Origin: an uncultured Chlamydiae bacterium
GTDB lineage: Bacteria > Chlamydiota > Chlamydiia > Chlamydiales > Rhabdochlamydiaceae
DNA: 64,000 nt
NCBI GenBank assembly: GCA_903824495.1
Contig: CAIJXB010000026.1
Span: forward strand, 62,001 to 126,000
Reading direction: 5' to 3'
In this document: positions 17,941 to 27,434 of the stretch, one piece after another
How positions within the stretch are numbered: position 1 is the stretch's first letter
Layout of the letters: the number at the start of each line of letters is the position of its first letter
Made by a program: the position numbers and the translations under genes
The notes under the pieces: generated by a model
The model's input: only the letters and a program-made list of their open reading frames with translations
Told to the model about the DNA's origin: nothing
The model's database searches: none

Positions 17941-18576
17941 ATGATCCACGCAGATTCCGCTTTTTTTACAAGAGCAACATTTATCAGATCCTGTTTAGAG
18001 GAAAAAGATTTTCCAAAACTATACATCAAAAGAGATACTTTTTATCCGGAAGTTGCGATCATCGGCCGCTCGAATGCTGGGAAATCATCCCTCATCAACC
18101 ATCTTACCCAGAAAAAAGATCTCGTTCACGTATCTTCAACTCCCGGCAAAACTCAAACGATCAATTTTTTCAACATAGATGACAAACTCCTGTTTGTCGA
18201 TCTCCCGGGGTATGGATTTGCTAAGATCCAAAAAGAGCTCAAAAAAACGTGGGGAGAAAGACTTTCTCTTTACCTTGAAAACCGTCCTCAGCTCCAATTG
18301 CTCATTCTCATTCTAGACTTGCGTAGAGATCTCTCTGAAGAGGATAAACAAATGATCGAGTGGGCCCAGTTCCATCAGAAAAAACTTCTTTTCATCTTTT
18401 CTAAAACAGATAAGCTTTCTCAATCTGAGAAAAGAATAGCCGAGAAAAAACTCGCCGAATCTGTAAAAGCATTAGTACACGGCGATAATTTTCATTATTT
18501 ATGTTACTCTATTAAAGACAACCAGTGTAGACTGCCTCTCAAAGAGTTCATTATCAAATCCATTCATCTCTCTTAA
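17941..18576 (+). CDS. engB: Ribosome biogenesis GTPase EngB/YsxC
   Basis: The 211-residue GTPase carries G1 GRSNAGKSSL, G2 region STPGKTQTINF, G3 DLPGYGFAK and G4 SKTDK, in the order typical of the EngB/YihA family of large-subunit assembly factors. A short N-terminal extension precedes G1. It begins immediately after the tsaE stop (ATG next to TAA). The C. trachomatis block, as I recall it, lacks engB between tsaE and dnaQ, so this is either an insertion here or a loss there. Confidence 0.92.
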   Translation: MIHADSAFFTRATFIRSCLEEKDFPKLYIKRDTFYPEVAIIGRSNAGKSSLINHLTQKKDLVHVSSTPGKTQTINFFNIDDKLLFVDLPGYGFAKIQKELKKTWGERLSLYLENRPQLQLLILILDLRRDLSEEDKQMIEWAQFHQKKLLFIFSKTDKLSQSEKRIAEKKLAESVKALVHGDNFHYLCYSIKDNQCRLPLKEFIIKSIHLS

Positions 18577-18591
18577 AGGACACTTTTTATT

Positions 18592-19341
18592 ATGGGCCTT
18601 CTTAAAAACGACACCTTTATCTGCGTAGATTGCGAAACGACAGGTCTTGACGCCGAAAACGACCGCATTATTGAAGTGGCAGCAGTCCTTTTTCAAGGAG
18701 ACACCATCCTCGATTCTTACGAAACCCTCATTGATCCGGAAATGCCTATACCTCCAGAATCGATTGAAATCCACCACATCACAGATGACATGGTCGCAGG
18801 AAAGCCGAAGATTCAAGAAATTTTACCTACGCTTTTAGCGTTCATTGGAAGACGAATCATCGTAGGACACGGAATTCCTTTTGACATTGCGTTCATCAAT
18901 AACCAATCTAAAAAATTTTCCATTCCTTGCACAATCACTTCTCAACCCCATTTAGACACTCTCAGACTCGCTCGTCTTTATGGAGAAAGCCCTACCAATT
19001 CACTTGAAAAGCTCCGTCAGCATTTCAATATTGCTGCAGAAGGAGCTCACAGAGCGATGAACGATGTGATGGTAAATATTGAAGTTTTTAAGTTTTTGAC
19101 ACAAAACTACAAAACAACAGAGCAAGTATTAGATAGGCTCACAAAGCCTATTCTCCTTAAAGCAATGCCGCTTGGAAAACACAAAGGACGCCCTTTTTCA
19201 GAAATCCCAAATGAATACCTTCTTTGGGCCATCAACAAAGACTTCGATCAAGATTTAATGTTTTCTCTCAAAACAGAGCTCAAAAAAAGAAAAAGCGGAT
19301 CTTTGTTTAAACAAGCCGGGAATCCTTTTTCTGATCTCTAA
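18592..19341 (+). CDS. dnaQ: DnaQ-family 3'-5' exonuclease with C-terminal DUF3820-like domain
   Basis: The 249-residue protein is a DEDDh exonuclease: ExoI is VDCETTGLD (D9, E11), ExoII is IIVGHGIPFDIAF, and ExoIII HRAMNDVMVN gives the catalytic His and Asp. After the nuclease domain comes PLGKHKGRPFSEIPNEYLLWA, a small domain often fused to ExoX-like proteins. It could be the proofreading subunit of DNA polymerase III or a separate repair nuclease; chlamydiae have more than one dnaQ-like gene. It closes the DUF2709-tsaE-engB-dnaQ unit. Confidence 0.9.
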   Translation: MGLLKNDTFICVDCETTGLDAENDRIIEVAAVLFQGDTILDSYETLIDPEMPIPPESIEIHHITDDMVAGKPKIQEILPTLLAFIGRRIIVGHGIPFDIAFINNQSKKFSIPCTITSQPHLDTLRLARLYGESPTNSLEKLRQHFNIAAEGAHRAMNDVMVNIEVFKFLTQNYKTTEQVLDRLTKPILLKAMPLGKHKGRPFSEIPNEYLLWAINKDFDQDLMFSLKTELKKRKSGSLFKQAGNPFSDL

Positions 19342-19413
19342 TTGAAGCCTTGACTAAGCTCGCTTGTTTGTGATATTTCTTTTAGTATTCGAAGCACAGT
19401 CAAGGTCTTATAG

Positions 19414-20592
19414 ATGCCGATCCTTTCTCTTACCGACTTGAACTTTGCGAATAAAAAAGCACTTGTAAGAGTCGACTTCAATGTACCTCTGAACGATGAC
19501 GGCTCCATTGCTGACACCTTGAAAATCTCAGAATCACTTCCTACCATTCAGCATATCCTTAAACAAGGTGGAAGCGTCATTTTAATCAGCCATTTAGGTA
19601 ATAAGCAGAGTCTTAAACCATGCCAAGCTGCTCTTTCTAAACTACTGGGAAGGGATGTTCTTTTTGCTGAAGATTGTTTAAGAGAAGATACCAAAAAAAA
19701 GGTGAAGAATCTAAAGGCAGGAGAAGTACTCTTACTCGAAAACCTCCGCTTTTATCCAGCAGAAGAAAAACCAGAGCTTGACCCTTCCTTTGCTGAAACA
19801 CTTGCCTCTTACGGAGATGTTTACATCAACGATGCGTTCGCAACATGCCATAGAAAACACTCTTCGATTACATCCCTACCTAAGAAATTTCCGAAGGCTT
19901 CTGCAGCCGGATTTTTACTAGAAAAAGAAATCAATGCATTAAGCCTTCTTTCGACTTCGCCTCCAAGGCCTTTTCATGCCATTGTAGGAGGCTCTAAAGT
20001 CTCCTCCAAATTAGGCGTACTTCGAAGTCTCTTGGAAAAAGCAGACGCCCTTTATATTGGCGGAGCCATGGCTTTTACCTTTTTTAAGGCCCTTGGCTAC
20101 CGTATAGGAAATTCTTTATTTGAGCCCGATCTTGTCCCTATAGCAAAAAATCTTATGACTGAATGCGCTCAAAGAAAGATTTGTCTTTTTTTGCCCGAAG
20201 ATATTTTAGAAGCGGATGCTTTTTCAAATGACTCCTCTAAAAAAATAATTACCATATCAAAAGAAGGGATCGATGACGGGTGGCAAGGAATGGACATAGG
20301 CCCTAAAACCATCACATCTTGGCAGCACTCTTTAAAAGAGGCCGCCTCCATCTTATGGAATGGCCCTGTTGGGGTTTTTGAGCTGCCAGCCTTTTCAGAA
20401 GGGACCTTCTCGCTTGTCAAATTCCTTTCCTCCCTTTCTTCTTGCAGAATCGTCGGAGGCGGGGATTCCGCGGCTGCTGTGCATCAGACCGGATTAAATA
20501 AAAATTTTACCCACATTTCGACGGGGGGAGGAGCCTCTTTAGAATTTATTGAACACGGAACTCTCCCTGGAATTGAGGCCCTAACCCATTAA
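19414..20592 (+). CDS. pgk: Phosphoglycerate kinase
   Basis: The 392-residue enzyme makes ATP from 1,3-bisphosphoglycerate and ADP in glycolysis. Diagnostic segments are ALVRVDFNVPL near the N-terminus, LISHLG, LLENLRFYPAEE, INDAFATCHRKHSS, GGSKVSSKLGVL and the C-terminal nucleotide-binding GGGDSAAA and STGGGASLEFIE. All catalytic motifs are intact. It lies 72 bp after dnaQ and before a gap that contains a strong promoter for the ATP/ADP translocase. Confidence 0.96.
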   Translation: MPILSLTDLNFANKKALVRVDFNVPLNDDGSIADTLKISESLPTIQHILKQGGSVILISHLGNKQSLKPCQAALSKLLGRDVLFAEDCLREDTKKKVKNLKAGEVLLLENLRFYPAEEKPELDPSFAETLASYGDVYINDAFATCHRKHSSITSLPKKFPKASAAGFLLEKEINALSLLSTSPPRPFHAIVGGSKVSSKLGVLRSLLEKADALYIGGAMAFTFFKALGYRIGNSLFEPDLVPIAKNLMTECAQRKICLFLPEDILEADAFSNDSSKKIITISKEGIDDGWQGMDIGPKTITSWQHSLKEAASILWNGPVGVFELPAFSEGTFSLVKFLSSLSSCRIVGGGDSAAAVHQTGLNKNFTHISTGGGASLEFIEHGTLPGIEALTH

Positions 20593-20651
20593 AAAAAAGC
20601 TTTCGATAAAATTTATTTCAAATATTTAACTAACCGTTTCTTAATACAGGG

Positions 20652-20679
20652 TTGTCAAATAAGTGGAAATAGATATAAT
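20652..20679 (+). promoter_or_regulatory. Promoter of the ATP/ADP translocase gene
   Basis: TTGTCA (20652-20657) and a perfect TATAAT (20674-20679) are 16 bases apart. This would give a leader of about 85 bases before the start codon, which has AAGG eight bases upstream. The leader contains a short hairpin, CTGC-TTTACG-GCAG. Confidence 0.65.
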
Positions 20680-20770
20680 AGACCGCATTACTCAGCATGA
20701 GTTTTAAAGATTTGAAGGAGCCTGCTTTACGGCAGAGCCCTTTGACAAACACTTACATAAGGCTTTTTAT

Positions 20771-22342
20771 ATGTCTTCACGTAAAGGGTTCGGAAAGTTC
20801 AGGTCGTTCTTATGGCCTATCTACCGGGATGAACTTTGTAAGTTTATTCCCATGCTTGTAATCTTTTTTTTCGTCGGTCTTAACTATACTCTCCTTCGAA
20901 TCACCAAAGATGCCCTTGTAGTTACAGCACCCGAATCTGGAGCTGAAGCTCTCCCTTTCATTAAAGTATGGGCTATCGTACCGATGGCTTTCCTCTTCAC
21001 CTTCATCTTCACTCGCGTTTCAAATAAAGTAAGTAGAGAAAAAGTCTTTTATTGGATGATGAGCATCTTTCTCGCCTTTTTCGCTCTCTTTACCTTTGTT
21101 CTCTACCCATTACAAGACGTACTACATCCACACGCTCTTGCAGATAAAATCCAATCCTACCTTCCGATCGGCTGCCAGGGACTTGTAGCTATGTTTAGGA
21201 ACTGGACCTTTACAGCTTACTACGTCATGTCAGAAATGTGGAGCACCATTATCATGACAGTGCTTGCTTGGGGCTTTGCTAATGAAGTCACTTCTGCAAA
21301 TGACGCCAAACGTTTTTATGGACTCTTTGGCCTCGCGATTAACTTGTCAACCATTGCAGCTGGGATTGCAGCCTCCTCTCTTGGCGATCACATTTATAAC
21401 CCCGCACTCCTCCTCGGATCTGATGCTTGGGGTCAATCTGTTTCTTTCTTGAACTGCCTTATCATCGTGTCAGGCGTTGTCTGCATGGCATGCTTTCGCT
21501 ATATCCACAAAAGACAAGGCGGATATAACTCAGAAATTTATAAAGCGCATCACACAGAAAATGAGATCAAAATGGGCATGAGGAAAAACTTTGCCTATCT
21601 TGCCAAGTCCAAATACCTCATTTGCATCGCTGTCATTGTTGTTGCTTACAATATCGCTAGTAACCTGATCGAAGTCGTCTGGAAGGATCAAGTGAACCAA
21701 CTCTATCCTAATCCTTCTGAATTCAATGCTTACATGGGAAATGTTGTCACAATCATCGGAATTGTAGCGACAGTTGTCAGCATCTTTGTAGGTACCGTGA
21801 TCCGTAAGCTCAGCTGGATAAAAAGCGCCCTCATCCCTCCTGTGATTTTGATCTCGACAGGTCTTGCCTTTTTCTCCTTCCTTCTCTTTAGAGAAACCCA
21901 TGGCCTTTCTTACATTACAGCCCTTTTCGGAACTACGCCTCTTGCTTTAGGAGTCTTCTTTGGCTCCATGCAAAACTGCTTTGCCAGAGTTTCTAAATAC
22001 ACATTTTTTGATGCAACCAAAGAACTTTCGTTTATCCCACTTTCTAAAGAAAGCAAGCTAAAAGGAAAAGCTGCTATCGACGGCGTTGGCTCAAGGCTTG
22101 GAAAGTCAGGAGGATCTCTCATCCACCAAGGACTTCTCATCTCCTTTGGAACTGTTGCTTTAAGCACTCCCATTGTCGGAGGACTCCTCTTTGCTGTGAT
22201 TGCAGCATGGATCGTTGCTGTTAAGTCCCTTGGCAAACAATTCAATCTATTGACATCTCAACATCAAACACTTACAGTACCTGAATCTTCTGAAGAGCAG
22301 ACACAAGGCATCCATCAACCTGCTGTAGAAACAGCCACATAA
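20771..22342 (+). CDS. ATP/ADP translocase (Tlc/NTT family)
   Basis: The 523-residue protein has 11-12 hydrophobic helices and the family signature of obligate intracellular bacteria and plastids: LLRITKDALVVTAPESGAEALPF near residues 40-62, and later TFFDATKELSFIPLS and KLKGKAAIDGVGSRLGKSGG. These carry the lysines and acidic residues needed for nucleotide exchange. It imports host ATP in return for ADP (energy parasitism), or nucleotides more generally; the TKD...GAE region resembles the true ATP/ADP exchanger Npt1 type more than Npt2, which is an inference. It has its own promoter and is followed at 16 bp by the DedA gene. Confidence 0.95.
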   Translation: MSSRKGFGKFRSFLWPIYRDELCKFIPMLVIFFFVGLNYTLLRITKDALVVTAPESGAEALPFIKVWAIVPMAFLFTFIFTRVSNKVSREKVFYWMMSIFLAFFALFTFVLYPLQDVLHPHALADKIQSYLPIGCQGLVAMFRNWTFTAYYVMSEMWSTIIMTVLAWGFANEVTSANDAKRFYGLFGLAINLSTIAAGIAASSLGDHIYNPALLLGSDAWGQSVSFLNCLIIVSGVVCMACFRYIHKRQGGYNSEIYKAHHTENEIKMGMRKNFAYLAKSKYLICIAVIVVAYNIASNLIEVVWKDQVNQLYPNPSEFNAYMGNVVTIIGIVATVVSIFVGTVIRKLSWIKSALIPPVILISTGLAFFSFLLFRETHGLSYITALFGTTPLALGVFFGSMQNCFARVSKYTFFDATKELSFIPLSKESKLKGKAAIDGVGSRLGKSGGSLIHQGLLISFGTVALSTPIVGGLLFAVIAAWIVAVKSLGKQFNLLTSQHQTLTVPESSEEQTQGIHQPAVETAT

Positions 22343-22358
22343 TCGGAACAATAGGCTC

Positions 22359-22985
22359 ATGCTCTCTTTGATTGAATTTTTTTCAGCTCACGCACCACAC
22401 GCCCATTGGTTCATTCTGATCGGACTTCTCTTGGCTGGATGCAATCTTCCTATTAGCATTGATGTCCTAGTCATTATTGCAGCTTTATTCTCAGCCGAAT
22501 TTGTCCCAGAAAATACCATCCTCCTCTACTCTTTCCTTCTAGGTGGCTGCCTAATCTCTGCTTGGATTTCTTATCTCCTTGGAAGGACCGTAGGAGCAAA
22601 ACTTGCTAAGTGGAGAGTCTTTCAATCTTTTTTATCTGATGAAAAAATAGAAAAACTTCAGGCCTTTTATAAAAAATACGGGGTCTTTGCTTTTATTGTA
22701 GGCCGTTTCATTCCTTTTGGAATCCGAAACTGCTTGTTTATGTCTAGTGGTCTTAGCAAAATGCCTTTTCTGCGTTTTGCTCTGCAAGATTTCTTAGCCT
22801 GTTTTATATGGGTCACAACCTATTTCACTTTATTCTACCATATAGGACAAAACTTCGAAGTCATTTGGCATTATGTCAAAACCCTCAATGTCTTTCTTTT
22901 TCTGATTTTCGCTGTGGCTGTAATTAGCGTGATTTGGTATAAACGTACAAAGAGTCTGCAAGTCAGTCGGATGGAAAAACGTTAG
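22359..22985 (+). CDS. DedA-family membrane protein
   Basis: The 208-residue protein has about five hydrophobic segments with the DedA/SNARE-associated motif: LGRTVGAKL, FYKKYGVFAFIVGRFIPFGIRN with the conserved Arg and Gly, then CFIWVTTYFTLFYHIGQ. DedA proteins are bacterial undecaprenyl-phosphate or phospholipid flippases/half-transporters needed for envelope integrity. It is sandwiched between the translocase and pgsA with short gaps, so a lipid-carrier role fits the context. Confidence 0.85.
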   Translation: MLSLIEFFSAHAPHAHWFILIGLLLAGCNLPISIDVLVIIAALFSAEFVPENTILLYSFLLGGCLISAWISYLLGRTVGAKLAKWRVFQSFLSDEKIEKLQAFYKKYGVFAFIVGRFIPFGIRNCLFMSSGLSKMPFLRFALQDFLACFIWVTTYFTLFYHIGQNFEVIWHYVKTLNVFLFLIFAVAVISVIWYKRTKSLQVSRMEKR

Positions 22986-23007
22986 GACAACCACAACCCG
23001 TAAATTC

Positions 23008-23520
23008 ATGGCAATGCTCAGTTTATCAAATACACTCTCTTTACTCCGAGCCCCCCTTGCTCTTGCTTTGCTTAGTTCCAGCACGGCCGTGAGACTTGCT
23101 GCAATTTTCCTGGCTATGTGCACAGATTGCCTAGATGGATACCTGGCTAGAAAAAATCGCACCGCTTCTCAATTTGGAGCGATCTTAGATCCCGCCATGG
23201 ATAAATTCTTTGTGTATTTTGCACTCGCTATTTTTCTTTCCGAAGGAAGGCTTGAGATCTGGGAAGCATGCGCTATGATAGCAAGAGATTTTTTTCTATT
23301 CATCTTCGCTATTTACTTAAGCTGCTTTCGCATGTGGCACAACTACAGATATCGATCGATCCGTTGGGGCAAAGTTAGTACTGCGATGCAGTTCATTTCT
23401 CTTTTAGTCTTAGCTCTTGGATTTCACATTCCGTTTTTTGTTTTTGCACTATTTGTTGTAACAGGCCTTTTAGCCTTCATCGAACTCTTCAAAGTGAGAA
23501 CCTCTCAAGGTTCAAAGTAA
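23008..23520 (+). CDS. pgsA: CDP-alcohol phosphatidyltransferase (PgsA-like)
   Basis: The 170-residue membrane enzyme has the complete CDP-alcohol phosphotransferase signature D-G-x2-A-R-x8-G-x3-D-x3-D spanning CLDGYLARKNRTASQFG and LDPAMDK. The first Asp pair and the last Asp bind metals and activate the alcohol. Most likely it makes phosphatidylglycerophosphate from CDP-diacylglycerol. Its neighbourhood with ntt resembles C. trachomatis ntt2-pgsA. Immediately after it the syntenic order is broken by the first exported glycosyltransferase island. Confidence 0.9.
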   Translation: MAMLSLSNTLSLLRAPLALALLSSSTAVRLAAIFLAMCTDCLDGYLARKNRTASQFGAILDPAMDKFFVYFALAIFLSEGRLEIWEACAMIARDFFLFIFAIYLSCFRMWHNYRYRSIRWGKVSTAMQFISLLVLALGFHIPFFVFALFVVTGLLAFIELFKVRTSQGSK

Positions 23521-23634
23521 TCCTAAGCAAATAAATCCACAAAAAAAGCCTTCCCCTGTTCGCACTGAAAACGTTTGACCTAAAAAGATAAATAAGTTCT
23601 TATGTATGTCTTTAAAATTCGTAAGGAGATGCAT

Positions 23635-24594
23635 GTGAGCCGTTTTTTATTAGGAATTTTTCTCTTACTTTCCGCACATCTTAAAGGGTTTGACAAAGTC
23701 GTCATTTGGGGACACAAACTACACAGCCATACGCATTCTTATGTACACAACGCATTTTTCCGCGCGTTTAAAGAACTAGGGTATTCAACCTACTGGTTTG
23801 ATGATGCAGATAACGTACAAAACGAAGATTTTTCTGGTGCCTTATTCATTACAGAAGGTCAAGTTGATAAAAACATCCCTCTAAGATCCGACTGCAGATA
23901 TATTTTACATAATTGCAGCTCTTCGAAATATGCTCCATTGTATGAAGCTAAGAAGGCAATCTCTTTACAAGTATACACAGATGATGTTCTTTCAAACCCT
24001 AACTGCAAAAAAGTAGCCCCCTGTATCTACTATGATCTAGGCAGCAAAAGCATATACATGCCTTGGGCTACAGATTTGCTGCCCAAAGAAATTGATTTGG
24101 TAAAGAAAAAGGTTCCTATTACTAAAAAAAATCGAAATATTTGCTGGGTCGGAACTATTGGAGCTGGAGTATTTGGAAATATTGAACAAATTACTCCTTT
24201 CAAAAACATGGCAAAAAATCACGGGATTGGATTCCAATCTACACTTAACATCAGTTTAGCAAAGCATGAGAAGCTGATCCGCTCTGCCTATATGGCTCCG
24301 ACCATCGTTGGTAAATGGCAACAAGAAAAAGGGTATATCCCTTGTCGTATTTTTAAAAATATCAGCTACGGGCAGATGGGCATTACAAACTCTCCTCGCA
24401 TCTATGAGTTATTTGAAGGAAAAATTATTTATAATTCTGATTCTGCACAGCTTTTTTTGGATGCTCACAGAAAAATGCAGAACATGAATCTTCAAGAGCT
24501 CTATGACTTAATGGATTTCGTAAAATTCAATCACACCTACATCAATCGAATTGAAACATTGCTTGATTTCTTCAAGAAAATAGAAAATGATTAA
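23635..24594 (+). CDS. Exported GT-B-type glycosyltransferase-like protein
   Basis: The chosen start is GTG at 23635, six bases after AAGGAG; an ATG at 23602 or 23629 would be badly spaced. This gives a clean signal peptide (MSRFLLGIFLLLSAHLKG). The mature 300 residues contain CWVGTIGAGVFGN and, near the C-terminus, PCRIFKNISYGQMGITNSPRIYE, resembling the nucleotide-sugar-binding region of GT1/CgeB-like (GT-B) enzymes. There is no transmembrane anchor beyond the signal. It is the first gene of a four-gene same-strand cluster. The family assignment is tentative; export is well supported. Confidence 0.6.
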   Translation: MSRFLLGIFLLLSAHLKGFDKVVIWGHKLHSHTHSYVHNAFFRAFKELGYSTYWFDDADNVQNEDFSGALFITEGQVDKNIPLRSDCRYILHNCSSSKYAPLYEAKKAISLQVYTDDVLSNPNCKKVAPCIYYDLGSKSIYMPWATDLLPKEIDLVKKKVPITKKNRNICWVGTIGAGVFGNIEQITPFKNMAKNHGIGFQSTLNISLAKHEKLIRSAYMAPTIVGKWQQEKGYIPCRIFKNISYGQMGITNSPRIYELFEGKIIYNSDSAQLFLDAHRKMQNMNLQELYDLMDFVKFNHTYINRIETLLDFFKKIEND

Positions 24595-24612
24595 ACATGG
24601 AATATACACTAG

Positions 24613-25389
24613 ATGCGTAAACTGATCCAAGCTGCACCGCTTCTGCTCCTCCCACTTCTTTTATTAGGCGATCAAACTGCAGAAACTTACCTAGCCCCTT
24701 ATAAGGAATATCTAGAATACGGCACCTATGCAGAGCAGGACTGGTCCTCTTTCCAGGTTCTGCCCAAATCTCGCTATGAAACCTTTAAAGTGGCCTTTCA
24801 GCAGATTACTCATAAGAATCCTGTGATTGTAGAGTTAGGAACTTCAAGAAGCTTTACTCATGGTGGCCACCCAGGCTGCAATTTAGACGATCCAATTTTT
24901 TGGACTCCTAATCAACCTGAAAATTGGGATTGGGGCGCTGGTTTTTTTACTCGGATGGCCTCTATTTGTTTATCTCATCAAAAACCCCAAATTCACACCG
25001 TGGATCTACAAGCCTCTCATATAGCTCGCTCTAAGGTAATGACAAAAGACTATCAACATTTGATCAAATACCATGTCAGTTCATCTGAGAAGTTTTTAAA
25101 AAATTGCAAATTCCCTAGAGGGATCGATCTTCTTTATCTAGACACAGGGGATATGACTCCTATTGAACCGACTGCAAAATTACAGCTTGCAGAAGCTCAA
25201 ATCATCGTAGAAAGAAATCTGATAGCTCCTAATGGGATCATTCTAATTGATGATGTACGAAATCAAACCCCAAAAAAGTTTGGAGAAAAAAGCGATTTAG
25301 GAAAATCAAAATACGCTCTTCCTTATTTACTAGAAAATGGATTTGAGCTGCTCATGGATGAGTATCAAGTAATCTTAAGGAAACAATAG
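24613..25389 (+). CDS. Exported class I methyltransferase-like protein
   Basis: A signal peptide (MRKLIQAAPLLLLPLLLLGD) is followed by a Rossmann-like domain: PVIVELGTSRSFTHGG (motif I), HTVDLQASHI (acidic end of strand 2), IDLLYLDTGD (motif with Asp-rich strand 4) and NGIILIDDVR. This is the pattern of SAM-dependent methyltransferases of the MTase_24/cephalosporin-hydroxylase-like group acting on sugars or small molecules. SAM is not expected outside the cytosol, so a secretory signal is notable. It is 18 bp after the preceding gene and overlaps the next (TAGTG). Confidence 0.65.
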   Translation: MRKLIQAAPLLLLPLLLLGDQTAETYLAPYKEYLEYGTYAEQDWSSFQVLPKSRYETFKVAFQQITHKNPVIVELGTSRSFTHGGHPGCNLDDPIFWTPNQPENWDWGAGFFTRMASICLSHQKPQIHTVDLQASHIARSKVMTKDYQHLIKYHVSSSEKFLKNCKFPRGIDLLYLDTGDMTPIEPTAKLQLAEAQIIVERNLIAPNGIILIDDVRNQTPKKFGEKSDLGKSKYALPYLLENGFELLMDEYQVILRKQ

Positions 25390-26486
25390 TGACCCACCTA
25401 AGGTACTTCCTTTTTATTTTGACTCTTTGCTGCTGCAGGCTTCATTTATCTGCTGAGAACGTAAAGCTAAAAGTTCTGCATCTCACTTTTCATGCTGGGT
25501 GTGCAAAAGAGATCGAAACAGTAGCAAAAGAACTTTCCTTAGAGCTCACCACCTGGAATATTCTCTCTCTCCCACCTTGTATGTTCGATGGTGTAGCTCA
25601 AGAGAATGCTCTTTATAACATAGGGCATGAAAGAGCAAAAAGAATTTGGGCTTTACATCATGATTTCTTCAATTCCTTTGATGTTATTCTGACTTCTGAT
25701 ACCGCCCCCCTTTCTAGAATTTTCCTTCAAAATGGATGGAAAAAACCTCTTATCATTTGGATTTGTAACCGGTTCGATTACTATGATGGCGCAAGCCTTG
25801 ATTGTAATTTTCCTGATGCAGAATATTATCAACTCTTTGCAAACGCCTGTAAACAGCCCAATGTTTCAATGATTGGATATACCGCATATGAACATCGATA
25901 TGCAAAATTAAAAGGGATAAATACAGGAACTCGCCTGATTAAACCCACTGGGCTATGTACGAATCCAAGATTAGATTCTGCCATCCCTAGCAAGATCGTC
26001 AAATCAGAAACTTTCTTTTTACCTCCCTATCACAATGAAACCAATTTTATGAATGCCTCCAATTATTACACCCAGCTCGGCATCAAAAATTATTGTGGTA
26101 AATATAATGGGCCTAAAGATTTGGAAGAATTCAAAGCGATCATCCACCTTCCTTATGCGTGGTCCAACTTCGCCCTCTTTGAAAATCTACATCTAGGGAT
26201 TCCTTATTTAATCCCTTCAGTAAAATTCATGAGAACCCTCATTCGTCAAAACAACTACTTTATGACATCTGACATAGGAGCATTCAGGCTCTCAGAGTGG
26301 TATGCAGCTGAAAATGCCCCTTTCTTTATTTACTTTGATTCGTGGCAAGATTTGGCTCTGAAAGCAAATACCACTAATTTCGCACAGCAAAAAGAAACCT
26401 TAAAACAGTTAGGCCATAAACATGCGCAAGAAATGCTTGAAAGATGGAAAGAGCTCTTTGATTCCCTTACGAACTTCAATAAGTAA
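25389..26486 (+). CDS. Exported GT-B-like glycosyltransferase
   Basis: The GTG start at 25389 overlaps the last base of the upstream stop. The signal peptide is MTHLRYFLFILTLCCCRLHLSAE. The body of 340 residues has VLHLTFHAGCAKEIETVAKEL at its start and PYAWSNFALFENLHLGIPYLIPS near residues 255-277, the sort of FENLHLGxPxL segment seen in GT-B enzymes where the nucleotide sugar binds. WICNRFDYYDGA and a Cys-rich region between are unassigned. The acceptor and donor are unknown. It belongs to the first island and was probably transcribed with it. Confidence 0.55.
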   Translation: MTHLRYFLFILTLCCCRLHLSAENVKLKVLHLTFHAGCAKEIETVAKELSLELTTWNILSLPPCMFDGVAQENALYNIGHERAKRIWALHHDFFNSFDVILTSDTAPLSRIFLQNGWKKPLIIWICNRFDYYDGASLDCNFPDAEYYQLFANACKQPNVSMIGYTAYEHRYAKLKGINTGTRLIKPTGLCTNPRLDSAIPSKIVKSETFFLPPYHNETNFMNASNYYTQLGIKNYCGKYNGPKDLEEFKAIIHLPYAWSNFALFENLHLGIPYLIPSVKFMRTLIRQNNYFMTSDIGAFRLSEWYAAENAPFFIYFDSWQDLALKANTTNFAQQKETLKQLGHKHAQEMLERWKELFDSLTNFNK

Positions 26487-27432
26487 GTATTTTCTCATTT
26501 ATTTTCTCTTCCTTAATCTTCCCTGCCTTTTCAGTAAGACTCTAGTATTCACCACAGGGTTTAATCGACCTGATTTTATCGAGCTCCAGCACAGGCTTTT
26601 TGAAAAATTTCTAGAAGATGACTATGAATTTTGGGTGATCAGCGATGCAAACACTCCAAAAATGAAAAAAGAAATTCAAAAAAAGTGTTCCGAGCTTGGA
26701 ATCAAATGCATTAATGTTCCTCAGAAGATCCATAGCAAGCCTTATCTACCAAGAAGTCCTGGTGACAATTACAACAATCCTAATGTAAGGCACTGCAATT
26801 CTGTACAATGGGCATGGGACAACTATTTTTCCCATCACGAAGGGCCTGTTATGGTTATTGATTCCGACATGTTCCTCATAAGGCCTTTTTCTATTGAAAA
26901 AACATTGGAAAATACTCATCTAGCAGGTGTTCTTTGGGGTACTTCTGATCAAGTAACACAAAAGCCTTATTATTACCTATGGCTTGCTTTGATACTCTTT
27001 AACAACACCCTCCTACCTGAGAGACATTCTATTTGCTTCAACTGTGGATGGCTTCCTAATTCAAAAACCGTATGTGATAGCGGAGGATGGACCGGATTAT
27101 ATCTAAAAAAATTCGAAGGGCAGTTAAAACTTCAGTCTCTTGAATATCTACAAGGGCATGAATTCTATTGCCCTTATCGGTACGCATCAGCAGATGTTCA
27201 AAATTTTAAATCCATTTCTCAAAAGACCATTTCTGAAAATCTCAAGAAAAAAGGATTTTCACAAGATGAAATCAACCTCGCTTTGAAAAAGCCTTATACA
27301 ATCGAACTTCTTGGAGGGAACCATTTTTTGCATTATCGAGCAGGCACGAATTACGAAGGATACTCCAAAGAAGTCCTCTTATCGAAAGATAAGATCTTGC
27401 TAGACTTTTTTGAAACTATCCTCGCAAAGTGA
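26458..27432 (+). CDS. Exported glycosyltransferase-like protein with DSD motif
   Basis: A TTG start at 26458 with GGAAAGAG upstream gives a typical signal peptide (IPLRTSISKYFLIYFLFLNLPCLFSK); an ATG at 26422 would add 12 residues and overlap more of the previous gene. The mature protein opens TLVFTTGFNRPDFIELQ and has VMVIDSDMFLI (a DxD metal/nucleotide-sugar site, about residues 138-148). The product is a paralogue of the gene at 39452-40387, which shares FNRPDFIE, FEKFL.DDYE and DSD.FL. GT-A fold is inferred. HFLHYRAGTNY near the end is also shared with the paralogue. Confidence 0.68.
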   Translation: MIPLRTSISKYFLIYFLFLNLPCLFSKTLVFTTGFNRPDFIELQHRLFEKFLEDDYEFWVISDANTPKMKKEIQKKCSELGIKCINVPQKIHSKPYLPRSPGDNYNNPNVRHCNSVQWAWDNYFSHHEGPVMVIDSDMFLIRPFSIEKTLENTHLAGVLWGTSDQVTQKPYYYLWLALILFNNTLLPERHSICFNCGWLPNSKTVCDSGGWTGLYLKKFEGQLKLQSLEYLQGHEFYCPYRYASADVQNFKSISQKTISENLKKKGFSQDEINLALKKPYTIELLGGNHFLHYRAGTNYEGYSKEVLLSKDKILLDFFETILAK

Positions 27433-27434
27433 GG

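Noticed and set aside
20697..20770. Short upstream frame starting at ATG 20697 in the ATP/ADP translocase leader
   Set aside because: No ribosome site precedes it and it runs out of frame into the translocase gene; no evidence for a leader peptide.
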